The notes beneath the pieces were generated by a model, which searched no databases, was not told where the DNA came from, and saw nothing but the letters and a program-made list of their open reading frames with translations. Made by a program: the position numbers and the translations under genes. Positions 17,022 through 25,303 of a stretch of DNA of 49,315 nt are shown one piece after another. Numbering within the stretch: position 1 is the first letter of the stretch; the number at the start of each line of letters is the position of its first letter. Source of the stretch: Paenibacillus sp. LHD-117 (GTDB lineage: Bacteria; Bacillota; Bacilli; Paenibacillales; Paenibacillaceae); the NCBI RefSeq assembly GCF_030929555.1, contig NZ_JAVFVT010000050.1:1-49315 (forward strand), in the 5' to 3' direction.

Positions 17022-17885
17022 CTAAGCTTCGGCGGCCAGCGAAGCGATAAGCTTGTCGAGCTCCAGCTCGCAAGCTTCCGTCGACGGCCAAGCCGTATCG
17101 TCGTTCAACAGCTTGCGAATGAACACCCGCACTTCCGGTTGCAAGCAGAGCTCTTCTTCCCAGCTTTGTTCCGCCTGATCCTCTTCCGCCTCGTATCCCG
17201 CATACATGGCGAAGAGGAACAAGTGGCCAAGGCCGAACCAATCACTGGAAGGGTATGGATTCCTCATGCGCTGTTTGAGCGCAGCCGCGCTGTCTCCCGG
17301 CGGGCCGCCATCTTCGCCTAACGCCATGCGGAGATCGGCAGGAAGCTCTTCCCCAATGGCGCAAGCTAATCCCAGATCGATCAAATGAGGGCGCCCTTCG
17401 CGGATGAGCACGTTCGGGATCCGAACGTCGCGATGAACGTAACCTGCGGCATGAAGCTGTTTCAGCGGCTGCATGAGCTGTTTAAGAAGTCGAAGTGCTT
17501 CTTCGGCGCCGAAGGTTTGATTTTGTTCATAGATGGCATACTCTAAGTTATACCCTTCGATATATTCCATGACCAAGGCTTCCTGCTTGCCCATGACGCT
17601 ATAATCAAGGGCTTTCGGCATTTGCGGATGGCAGGCCGATTGCATGATCCGGTATTCCCTGCGCAGTAGACGAATTCCGGTATTGCCTTTGCTCGGTTTG
17701 TTCCTTTTCAGCAGCACGAGCTCCCCGCTTGCCCGATCCCTGCACGCATACGCCTGGCCGTAGCTGCCCATGCCGAGGAAACGTTCAATCACATACCGGC
17801 TCCCCCAACCCTTGCCGGGCTGGAGCGGATAATCTCGCCACTCCGTTACGATTTCGGCCCATCTGGCCTTGAAGCCTTTTCGCAT
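17022..17885 (-). CDS. Hanks-type serine/threonine protein kinase, single domain
   Basis: A 287-residue soluble kinase. Motifs: glycine loop GMGSYGQAYACRD (about 38-50), ATP-anchoring Lys in LVLLKRNK, catalytic loop YVHRDVRIPNVLI (the HRDLKxxN Lys is Arg here) and the metal-binding DLG in HLIDLGLACAIG in place of DFG. An activation segment and NPYPSSDWFGLGHLFLFAMYAGY (subdomain IX) follow. The C-terminal part has the length of a plain kinase domain. No membrane segment or PASTA repeats, so it is not a PrkC orthologue. ATG 17885 has GGAG eight bases upstream. Substrate unknown. Confidence 0.88.
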   Translation of the reverse strand: MRKGFKARWAEIVTEWRDYPLQPGKGWGSRYVIERFLGMGSYGQAYACRDRASGELVLLKRNKPSKGNTGIRLLRREYRIMQSACHPQMPKALDYSVMGKQEALVMEYIEGYNLEYAIYEQNQTFGAEEALRLLKQLMQPLKQLHAAGYVHRDVRIPNVLIREGRPHLIDLGLACAIGEELPADLRMALGEDGGPPGDSAAALKQRMRNPYPSSDWFGLGHLFLFAMYAGYEAEEDQAEQSWEEELCLQPEVRVFIRKLLNDDTAWPSTEACELELDKLIASLAAEA

Positions 17886-17976
17886 ACGATCATCTCCTGT
17901 TCCTAGATTACCGTCAGCAAGCGATGTTGTCGAGCGCGCAAGATGAGGCTTACGAATGAGAAACCTCCTCTTCGGA

Positions 17977-18004
17977 TTTACGTATAAATAATCAATGCTA
18001 TTAA
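17977..18004 (+). promoter_or_regulatory. Putative promoter of the Pro/His-rich repeat gene
   Basis: TTTACG (17977-17982), a 16-bp spacer and TATTAA (17999-18004), about 30 bp upstream of the start. The whole 17970-18015 stretch is AT-rich against a GC-rich surround. Confidence 0.4.
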
Positions 18005-18035
18005 ATTTCCCTATTTCTATGAAGGAGGAAGTTGC

Positions 18036-18440
18036 ATGTTAAGACGTATTTTGCATTCGTTGACCGGACGTCACGGTCATGGCTATCACCATTACAGCAG
18101 CAGCGATTTCAAGAAAGGTTATTATCCGCCGCCGCATTATCCGCCCCATCCGAATCAGCACGGCCATCACCATGGTCCGCCGCCGCATCCGAATCAGCAT
18201 GGCCAGTATCAGGGCCAGCCGCCTTATCCGAATCAGCATGGCCAATACCAAGGCCAGCCGCCTTATCCGAATCAAGCTGGCCACTATCAAGGACCGCCGC
18301 CTCATCCGAACGCGCACGGCCAATATCCCGGACAGCCGCCTTACCCGAATCAACCGCCGCATTACCCGCCGCCGCCAAGATACAACCATCATTACGGCCA
18401 CGGGTACTATAAGAAAAAATGGAAGTACAGCAGTTCTTAG
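18036..18440 (+). CDS. Pro/His/Gln/Tyr-rich tandem-repeat protein
   Basis: A 134-residue low-complexity protein. After a short basic start (MLRRILHSLTGRHGHGYHHY) come six to seven imperfect repeats of 12-14 residues with the pattern PPYPNQHGQYQGQ, then a His/Tyr/Lys-rich tail ending KKKWKYSSS. No signal peptide or membrane segment. ATG 18036 has a textbook AAGGAGG seven bases upstream, so it is well expressed by signal. Such compositions are seen in spore coat and other structural proteins and can bind metals through histidines; neither role is demonstrated here. The gene stands alone with its own promoter. Confidence 0.8.
   Translation: MLRRILHSLTGRHGHGYHHYSSSDFKKGYYPPPHYPPHPNQHGHHHGPPPHPNQHGQYQGQPPYPNQHGQYQGQPPYPNQAGHYQGPPPHPNAHGQYPGQPPYPNQPPHYPPPPRYNHHYGHGYYKKKWKYSSS
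18130..18352 (+). repeat. In-frame tandem repeat of about 36-42 bp
   Basis: This is the DNA basis of the PPYPNQHGQYQGQ repeats, with recurring units such as CCGAATCAGCATGGCCAGTA. Two adjacent units near 18190-18265 are almost identical, while the outer ones have diverged. Confidence 0.8.
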
Positions 18441-18601
18441 GACCCGACTTGTCGAATGGTGGCAACGCAAATCGTGACTTTGGCATCTAAAAGTGTTAGG
18501 AAAGTGTGAGCAAAGCAAACAATCTCCTTACGACAGTTTCATAAGAGGCTAATCTGTTCTCGGTATAATGGGAAAAACGCAAATCGGAGGTGCATGGCAT
18601 T

Positions 18602-18820
18602 ATGATGCGAGTCCTAACCTTCAAGAATCGTTCCGTCCCTGTTTATTACCCTAACGAACAATCGGCATCTGTAGAGCTGCTTCACCATAAATTGTACGAG
18701 ATGGAACTGGACTTCGATTTCAGGAAAAAGTGGAAACGTATTAAATCGGTCGAAATGGTGCGAGACGTCGCCATTTTCCAATATAGCGACGGAACGAAGC
18801 TGTACCTGGAGGTCAGCTAA
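18602..18820 (+). CDS. Small protein of unknown function
   Basis: About 72 residues, starting MMRVLTFKNRSVPVYYPNEQ and ending YSDGTKLYLEVS. Cytoplasmic, mixed charge, apparently a small beta-rich fold; I recognise no family. GGAGG lies ten bases before ATG 18602 (ATG 18605 is equally possible), and TATAAT at 18563-18568 is a good -10, so it looks like a real single gene. Confidence 0.7.
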   Translation: MMRVLTFKNRSVPVYYPNEQSASVELLHHKLYEMELDFDFRKKWKRIKSVEMVRDVAIFQYSDGTKLYLEVS

Positions 18821-18910
18821 CCCATGACGTTCAAAGAAGGGCTGCACCGCAGGAAGATCGGAATCGATCCTCTTGCCGGGCAGCCCATTTTGTTGTCCTG
18901 ACCTGAGCCC

Positions 18911-18966
18911 AGTCCGCACGCCACCTCGCTTAAGCGACATTAAAACTCGTCGCTTAAGCGCGGACT
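18911..18966. terminator. Nested inverted repeat between convergent genes
   Basis: The inner arms CGCTTAAGCGAC (18927-18938) and GTCGCTTAAGCG (18949-18960) are perfect complements, and the outer arms AGTCCGC (18911-18917) and GCGGACT (18960-18966) extend the stem. It overlaps the stop codon of the EAL gene. There is no T-run, so termination is inferred from position only. Confidence 0.5.
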
Positions 18967-20324
18967 TCGGCTGCCGGCGTTTCTTCCTTTTCGTAGGCGC
19001 AGCAAGGATCGGCCTGCCTTTCCTCCTCCCGCTCCGTCCGGCGGAACATGGTCGTGTCCATCATGGTCGGCTCCATCGGCTGGCCGAGCAAATAACCTTG
19101 CACGAAGTCGCAGCCCCATTCCTTCAGCAATCGGTACTGACCTTCGTACTCCACCCCTTCGGCGACGACCTCGATGCCCAGCTTCTGCACCAGACCGATG
19201 ATCGCCTCCACGATATGCCGCTCCGCGCCTTGCAGATCGATTTTCTCAATGAAGCTCTTATCGATCTTCAAGCAATGAATCGGCAACTGCTTCAAGTTGC
19301 TGAACGAAGAATAACCGGTGCCGAAGTCGTCTAGCGCTATTCGCACGCCTGCCGCTCTTAAGCGGCTCAGAGAGGCTATCGCCGTCTCGGAGGAGTGGAA
19401 CAAATAATGCTCCGTGATTTCTAGCTCGATGGATCCAGGCTCGAGCCCGTTCTCCTCCAGCACGTTCAGCACCGTCGAAGTGAACGTCATATCCTGCAGC
19501 TGCACCGGCGATATATTGATCGACATGCGCAAGTCCCGCAAGCCGTACTTGCGGATGCGCGCCAGCATTTTGCAAGACTCACGGATAACCCATTCCCCGA
19601 TCGGCACGATGAGCCCGTTCTGTTCCGCGATGGGAATAAATTCGTTCGGCGAGACAACGCCGAGCTCCGGGTGGTTCCAGCGGATTAGCGCCTCCAGCCC
19701 TCTCAGACGCCCGTCTTGCAGCCGATAGATCGGCTGATAGCTCAGATGGAACTGGCGCTGGTACAACGCCGGCCTAAGTCCCGTTTCGACCGCGATTCGC
19801 CGGTTCATCCGATTCGTATCCTCCGAATGATAGAATGAGATCCGGTTGCCTCCGTCATCCTTCGCTTGCTGGAGCGCCGATTCCGCCCTGCAGATCAACG
19901 TTTCGCTCGTCAGGCCGTCCTGCGGGAAATAACATACGCCTATGCTTGATGTGAGATACAGCTCCGAGCTTCCTTCCGGAATCGGACGTTCCACCGCGTA
20001 CTTGACCGCGTCCGCCGCCTGCCAGCACAGCTCCGAATCGCCGTTTTCCTGCAGGATGTACAAAACAGCGTTGCTTCCCCAATTGCACAGTACGGGCGGC
20101 TCGGATCCCGTCAGAAGCTTCCCCGTTTCTCCCAGCCGGTTCATCATAACGTCCAATACGTATTGGCCGAACGCCGTGTCTCTCGTATCGACGACGCGGT
20201 AGAACCGATCGAATTGGGCGATCGCGATCATCAATCGTTTGCCTCCGGCTCGCGCTTGCTGGACGGAGAGCTCGATCAGCGCGTACGCTTCCTTCCGGCT
20301 CAGCAATTGAGTGGAACATCCCAT
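18954..20324 (-). CDS. Cyclic di-GMP phosphodiesterase: degenerate GGDEF plus EAL domain
   Basis: A 456-residue soluble protein. Residues about 30-165 have the GGDEF fold, but the signature is lost (CNWGSNAVLYIL where GGDEF should be), so no cyclase activity is expected; it may bind GTP or be structural. The EAL domain (about 185-430) keeps its catalytic set: EALIRWNHPE, INISPVQLQ, ELEITEH, LDDFGTGYSS with both Asp, KIDKSFI, VAEGVE and FVQGYLLGQP. It should hydrolyse cyclic di-GMP to pGpG. The C-terminal tail is charged and variable. ATG 20324 has GGGAGG seven bases upstream. It is the last gene of the minus-strand signalling block. Confidence 0.92.
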   Translation of the reverse strand: MGCSTQLLSRKEAYALIELSVQQARAGGKRLMIAIAQFDRFYRVVDTRDTAFGQYVLDVMMNRLGETGKLLTGSEPPVLCNWGSNAVLYILQENGDSELCWQAADAVKYAVERPIPEGSSELYLTSSIGVCYFPQDGLTSETLICRAESALQQAKDDGGNRISFYHSEDTNRMNRRIAVETGLRPALYQRQFHLSYQPIYRLQDGRLRGLEALIRWNHPELGVVSPNEFIPIAEQNGLIVPIGEWVIRESCKMLARIRKYGLRDLRMSINISPVQLQDMTFTSTVLNVLEENGLEPGSIELEITEHYLFHSSETAIASLSRLRAAGVRIALDDFGTGYSSFSNLKQLPIHCLKIDKSFIEKIDLQGAERHIVEAIIGLVQKLGIEVVAEGVEYEGQYRLLKEWGCDFVQGYLLGQPMEPTMMDTTMFRRTEREEERQADPCCAYEKEETPAAEVRA

Positions 20325-20431
20325 TTACAATCCTCCCTAATATTCCTCGTTCCCAGTTTCCGTTGAGACTATAGTCGCATAGAAGTATTAGAAATATACG
20401 GAATTTCTTTTTAGGAGATTGTTAGAATAAC

Positions 20432-20464
20432 AAAAAAAAGAACCGCCCTTGGTCGAATCCGACC
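20432..20464 (-). terminator. Possible terminator after the response regulator
   Basis: A short stem GGTCG/CGACC (20451-20464) is followed on the minus strand by an 11-base spacer and then eight T. The spacing between stem and T-run is too long for a textbook terminator. Confidence 0.3.
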
Positions 20465-20519
20465 TGCTGGACAGTCCCTAAAACATACAAACGATATGCG
20501 TACACCTATGCCTATGCGG

Positions 20520-21239
20520 TTAAGTGGCGGCTTGCGAAGTGTACTTGTAGCCAAACCCCCATACTGTTCGGATTAGGCGGGGTTCCTTGGGATTGAGCTC
20601 GATCTTCTTGCGGAGGTTGACGATATGTACGTCGATCGCCCGGTCGGTCACGAAGGAGTCGAATCCGCGGATGGCGTTGATCAATTCCTCTCGGCTGAAC
20701 ACCTTGCCCGGGTGCGCGAGGAACAACTTCATCAGCTCGTACTCCGAAAACGTGGTTTCCACGAGCTGTCCTCGAACGAGCAGCAGTCTTCTCTCGACAT
20801 CCAGTTGAATCATCTCTTCCTGATGATCGGATATCTCCGCCGTTGCTGCCGCGGCGCTTGCGGCTTCCCCGTAGATGACGTTCGAGCGTCGGATCAATGC
20901 TTCCGCGCGGGCTGTCAGTTCATGCATGCTGAACGGCTTGCACAAGTAATCGTCCGCTCCCGACTTCAGCGCCTGCACGCGTTCCGACACTTCGCTCTTC
21001 ATCGAGAGAATCATGATCGGAACGTTGGACGTCTTCCGGATCTCCATGCAGACCTCGATGCCGTCCAGATCGGGCAAGATCAGATCAAGCAGGATCAAAT
21101 CCGGCAAGAAGCTGCTTGCGAGCTGCAGACCCTCGTCGCCACGGAATGCCTGGCTAATCTGGTAGCCCTCTTCCGTCAAATACATGGACAGCATGTTGCT
21201 CATCATAACGTCATCTTCAATAACCAAAACTTTATACAT
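20520..21239 (-). CDS. OmpR/PhoB-family response regulator
   Basis: A 239-residue regulator: receiver domain (KVLVIEDD acidic pocket, phosphoacceptor Asp in LILLDLILPDLDG near 53, conserved Lys in YLCKPFS near 102) and a C-terminal winged helix (about 145-235; FSEYELMKLFLAHPGKVFSR, DVHIVNLRKKIE, IRTVWGFGYKY). An Ala-rich linker joins them. ATG 21239 is chosen; the GTG nine bases earlier is directly fused to the Shine-Dalgarno. It has its own promoter 70 bases upstream and lies just after the hybrid kinase gene, a likely partner although the kinase also carries its own receivers. Confidence 0.94.
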   Translation of the reverse strand: MYKVLVIEDDVMMSNMLSMYLTEEGYQISQAFRGDEGLQLASSFLPDLILLDLILPDLDGIEVCMEIRKTSNVPIMILSMKSEVSERVQALKSGADDYLCKPFSMHELTARAEALIRRSNVIYGEAASAAAATAEISDHQEEMIQLDVERRLLLVRGQLVETTFSEYELMKLFLAHPGKVFSREELINAIRGFDSFVTDRAIDVHIVNLRKKIELNPKEPRLIRTVWGFGYKYTSQAAT

Positions 21240-21309
21240 CGGCGTCACCCTTTAATAAATTGAAGATCCGTATCGATAGCTTGTAGAGAACACGCAATTA
21301 TGTAACTCT

Positions 21310-21338
21310 ACTATACATGACTGTTCGCCCGCGAACAA
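21310..21338 (-). promoter_or_regulatory. Response-regulator promoter with overlapping palindrome
   Basis: On the minus strand TTGTTC (21338-21333), 17 bp, TATAGT (21315-21310). The palindrome GTTCGCCCGCGAAC (21323-21336) covers part of the -35 and spacer and looks like an operator. Confidence 0.6.
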
Positions 21339-21356
21339 CAGATTGTTAGAAAAATG

Positions 21357-24300
21357 TTAGACGATTCTGTCGAACGATTCGCCCGATTCCCGAAGGCCTT
21401 GCAAAAGTGTTGCAAGCTCTTTCTCCAGATTGGAGAGAGCAAGCTGAAGTTCCGCCGACTCCGCCCGTTCCTTTACCAGATCGCTTACCTTGCCCACGGC
21501 GTCGGCCAGTTCGGCGGCCGACAAATACCCTGCCGCCCCCTTCAGCGTATGAAGCATCCTTGAGGCTTTGTCCGTCTCCTCCTGCTTAAGCGCGAGGCGG
21601 AGCTGATCCATGAACCGCTCGTAGTCCAGCTTGAACTGATCGATCATGTGGCGAAGGATCGGCAGCTTGCCGTTGACCCGCTCCAGCGCGCTCTCTACGT
21701 CCATCCCGGCAATCGGGCGCATTGCTGCAGCCGGCGTCCCCTGATTGCCCGGCTTCCTGTCGTGCCAGCGCGTCCGGCTTTCATCCCTTTCGTCCGAGTC
21801 GGCCAGGCCGCCCTCGGCTCCCGCCTTCCGCTCCAGCCAATAAGCTAATGCCTCCTGCATCCGTTCAACCGACAGCGGCTTCGTAATGACTTCATTCATG
21901 CCGAGCTTCAAGTATCGCTCATGGTCCTTCTTCACCACGTTGGCGGTCACCGCGATGACGGGTATGCCGTCATATTCCTTTTTGCTCCGCATGATCCGGA
22001 CAGCTTCGGTTCCGTCCATGACCGGCATATGGATATCCATCAGCACCAAGTCCCAGCGGCCTTGCTCCAGCATGCGGAGAGCTTCCTCTCCGTTCTCCGC
22101 CAGCTGCGCTTCGTATCCGGCATCCTTAAGCATCTCGAGCGCGACCATCTGATTGATCTTATTGTCCTCGGCTAACAAAATCTTCATTTGGCTCCGCCGT
22201 TCCTTGGCCGTCTGCATCGACGCGCCGATACCGGCATCCTTCTTCGCCAAGCTCTTCCTCCCGGTCGCATCCTGGAATGCCCGAAGCAACGCCTTTCTCG
22301 TCACCGGCTTCGCGAGAATGCCCGCAGGCCGGTTCTCGTACGGCAGCTGTAGCAGCTCGTCCCGGCCGAACGTCGTCGTCAGCGCGATGATCGGAACGCC
22401 GGCTTGGGCCGCGGCCGCATGCATATCCAGCCAAGTCTCGGTGCCGTACATATCCGGCATCTCCATATCGGTAAGCAGAAGCTGCGGACGAGCGCCTTCT
22501 CCAACGATCCGAAGCCGCTCGAACATCGTCTGCCAGCTGCCAAAGGCAATGGTCGTCAAGCCGAAGCTCTCCAGCAGCAGCGTCCAATGATCGCGCATCC
22601 GCTTGTTGTCTTCCAGCACCCAGACCGTCTGCTCGTTCGAGAATGGCGGAAGCTTGTCGGCAGAATCGATTCGCGCGGGGTCTACGCCGAACGGCAGCGT
22701 GAAGTAGAAGCGGCTTCCGGCTCCTTCCACGCTGGTCGCGGATAAGGTCCCGCCCATCAGCTTCACAAGATTTTGCGCGATGACAAGCCCAAGTCCCGTG
22801 CCGCCGAACTTGCGGGTCGTAGAGCTGTCCGCTTGCGTGAACGGCTTGAACAGTCTGTCTACCTGTTCCCTGCTCAAGCCAATTCCCGTGTCCGCGATCA
22901 AGAACCGGATCCACACCTGCCCTTCTGACTCGCCCTCCATGTCCAAGTCGAGCTTCACTAGCCCTTTGCCCGTGAATTTGATGGCATTCATGCATAAGTT
23001 CAGCAGCACTTGCTCCAGCCGCAAGGAATCGCCGATCAGCATCTGCGGGAGTCGATCCGGCGTCTTGATCATGAATTCGAATTGCTCCTTGCCTCCGAGG
23101 AATACGCTAAGCTGGTTGGCGATGCGGTGCAGCAGCTCCTCCGGCTTGAACGGAAACCGTTCCGTCTCCACCTTGCCCGCTTCGATCTTGGAGAAATCGA
23201 GTACGTCGTTAATAATGCGCAGCAGCGATTCGGATGACAAATGCATCTTGTCGATATAATCCTTCTGAACCACGGAAAGCTCCGTTTTGCGCAAGAGGCT
23301 CGTCAAGCCGATAATGCCGTTGAGCGGCGTCCGGATCTCGTGGCTCATCAGCGCGAGGAAGCTGCTTTTCGCTTTGTTCGCTTCTTCGGCCTCGAGGGTG
23401 GTCCGGACCAGCTCCTCCTGCACCAGCTTCTGCTCCGAGATATCCCGGGCTATGCAGGAGTAGAACATTTCGCCGGTATATTCGTCCTCGTGAACGACGA
23501 CGACGAACGAAGCGAAGAGCGGATCGCCGTTCGCTTTTTTCATCTGCAAACTTCCGTTCCAATATCCATGCTTCAGCGCTTGCTCCGTCCCTACTCGCAA
23601 TTGGTCATGCATGGAAGGATCAATGAAGGCTTTCGCCTTCGCTTTGACATTACCTGACTCCGGCAGTCCCAACATCGTTTTGCCGGCACGGTTCATATAA
23701 ACGATATCGCCGTCCATATTGACCGAAGCGATGAGATCTTGGGCCGATTCCACGATGTTGAGCAGCCGATTACGCGCGTTCTCGACGTGCTTCCGGTCAG
23801 AGATGTCCCTCACCATGCCAACGACGCCCGTAAACTTGCCGGTGCGATCGCGCAGTCCGTTCGAGCTATGAAGCGTCGGAATGCGCGTTCCGTCCTTATG
23901 GATGAACGTCCATTCACGCTCATAGGAGAATTGAGCCGTCCGCAGCTCCCGGAACACTTCGATGCCCGGCCTTATTTCGCGCCCCAGCTCGGCGCTCAGA
24001 CGGGCGGCCTCCAGCTCGATCTCGTCCATATCCATGAAGACGATCGGCGTGGCATGGCCCGCTAGCTCCGCCGTCTTGTAGCCCAGCATCTCTTCTGCGG
24101 TTTGATTCAGATAAGTAACCCGATACTGATCGTCCAGCACGATGAACCCGTATTGATTCTGGTTGATGATCGCGCCAAGCCTGTCGAACATTTCCTGAAG
24201 ATGCTCCATCATCCCGTTCACGGAATGCGCGAGCTGGCCGATCTCGTCGAATTGGGAGGTGTCCAGATGCTCGGCTTCGAATTCTCCCGCGGCCGCCTGC

Positions 24301-25232
24301 TCCGTCACGGATAGGATTCGCTCCAGCCGCTTGACGATTTTTTCGAAATAAAGGTAAAAGAAGATCCCGATAATGAGCTCCGAGATCGCGATCGTCGTGA
24401 CCGTTCGCCAGAAGATTGGGGCCAGCAGCGCCTCCATCTTCGATACCGGCTCCGACATCGCGATGCGCCATGGCGTTCCGTCGACCTTGGAATAGAACAC
24501 CATAAACGATTGACCCGTGTCTTCGACGTTCGATCTGCCTTCGTTCTGATGCAGCATAGCGCCGGAGACCGCCTCGAGCACGGGATCTTCCGTAATGAAC
24601 TCCGGCGGCTGGGAGGAAGCTTCGGAAGAATAGATGATAGCCCCTTCGTCGTTGTAGAACCGAACCGGATTCGTCTCCTCCGCGAAATCGAAAAACCGGT
24701 TAAACGAGGTAAAAGGAATCGACGCGTAAATAACGCCAACGATACTCGTCCCGCTTCCGTAGACGGGAACGACGATATACGATTGGTCCACAAGCGAGAA
24801 CTCCGGCTTATACGGATCCGTTATCGTAACCTTCCCATCGATCGCGGATTCAAAAAAAGGCTCGCCGCTCATGTCCCGATCCGGACCGTCGCTGCGAACG
24901 GCCATGCCGTCCGCGCCGACGAAACCGATGGTATGATAGGCGAAGCCGCTTCGTACCAATTCACGCTGAAAATAGGTTTTGCGCTCGGATGGCGATCCGT
25001 AACGTACAACATCCGTCCGGCTCATGACCAGCACTTCGGCCTTGCGAATATCCATCCAGGCCGCGATGTTGTCCGCTTGGCTGCTCAGCCTGCTTCCGAT
25101 CTTGTCCATCTCCGATCGCAGCATCGCCTTCTTGACCGCCGAATAATTGCCGACGCCGGCAATCAGCAACGGGATGAGCGATATGAGCACGATAAAGATC
25201 AAGCCTTTGGTTCTGAGCGACATCTTGTTCAT
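21357..25232 (-). CDS. Membrane hybrid histidine kinase: Cache-HAMP-PAS-PAS-HisKA-HATPase-REC-REC-HPt
   Basis: A 1291-residue sensor kinase. Order by rough residue: TM1 10-32, extracellular double-Cache sensor 35-265, TM2 275-298, HAMP 300-352, PAS/PAC 355-485, PAS/PAC 490-608, HisKA with SHEIRTPLNG (His near 631), ATPase (N-box NLCMNAIKFT, DTGIGL, GGTGLGL), a first receiver (Asp in LLLTDMEMPD near 922), a second receiver (Asp in LVLMDIHMPVMDG near 1066) and a C-terminal HPt (His in MLHTLKGAAGYL near 1228). All parts for an internal phosphorelay are present. ATG 25232 is preferred: GGGGG lies about nine bases upstream, whereas ATG 25241 abuts it. It follows the reductase gene by 71 bp. The response regulator at 20520 is the obvious external partner; the ligand is unknown. 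Confidence 0.95.
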   Translation of the reverse strand: MNKMSLRTKGLIFIVLISLIPLLIAGVGNYSAVKKAMLRSEMDKIGSRLSSQADNIAAWMDIRKAEVLVMSRTDVVRYGSPSERKTYFQRELVRSGFAYHTIGFVGADGMAVRSDGPDRDMSGEPFFESAIDGKVTITDPYKPEFSLVDQSYIVVPVYGSGTSIVGVIYASIPFTSFNRFFDFAEETNPVRFYNDEGAIIYSSEASSQPPEFITEDPVLEAVSGAMLHQNEGRSNVEDTGQSFMVFYSKVDGTPWRIAMSEPVSKMEALLAPIFWRTVTTIAISELIIGIFFYLYFEKIVKRLERILSVTEQAAAGEFEAEHLDTSQFDEIGQLAHSVNGMMEHLQEMFDRLGAIINQNQYGFIVLDDQYRVTYLNQTAEEMLGYKTAELAGHATPIVFMDMDEIELEAARLSAELGREIRPGIEVFRELRTAQFSYEREWTFIHKDGTRIPTLHSSNGLRDRTGKFTGVVGMVRDISDRKHVENARNRLLNIVESAQDLIASVNMDGDIVYMNRAGKTMLGLPESGNVKAKAKAFIDPSMHDQLRVGTEQALKHGYWNGSLQMKKANGDPLFASFVVVVHEDEYTGEMFYSCIARDISEQKLVQEELVRTTLEAEEANKAKSSFLALMSHEIRTPLNGIIGLTSLLRKTELSVVQKDYIDKMHLSSESLLRIINDVLDFSKIEAGKVETERFPFKPEELLHRIANQLSVFLGGKEQFEFMIKTPDRLPQMLIGDSLRLEQVLLNLCMNAIKFTGKGLVKLDLDMEGESEGQVWIRFLIADTGIGLSREQVDRLFKPFTQADSSTTRKFGGTGLGLVIAQNLVKLMGGTLSATSVEGAGSRFYFTLPFGVDPARIDSADKLPPFSNEQTVWVLEDNKRMRDHWTLLLESFGLTTIAFGSWQTMFERLRIVGEGARPQLLLTDMEMPDMYGTETWLDMHAAAAQAGVPIIALTTTFGRDELLQLPYENRPAGILAKPVTRKALLRAFQDATGRKSLAKKDAGIGASMQTAKERRSQMKILLAEDNKINQMVALEMLKDAGYEAQLAENGEEALRMLEQGRWDLVLMDIHMPVMDGTEAVRIMRSKKEYDGIPVIAVTANVVKKDHERYLKLGMNEVITKPLSVERMQEALAYWLERKAGAEGGLADSDERDESRTRWHDRKPGNQGTPAAAMRPIAGMDVESALERVNGKLPILRHMIDQFKLDYERFMDQLRLALKQEETDKASRMLHTLKGAAGYLSAAELADAVGKVSDLVKERAESAELQLALSNLEKELATLLQGLRESGESFDRIV

Positions 25233-25303
25233 ATGGATCATCCCCCTAATCCATCAAAGTGCCGGATGCTGATTGACTGCCGCGACGCGGCGACGGCTGG
25301 CAA

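Noticed and set aside
18039..18518. Frames opposite and overlapping the Pro/His repeat gene
   Set aside because: Repeats without stops stay open in several frames; only 18036-18440 has a proper start signal.
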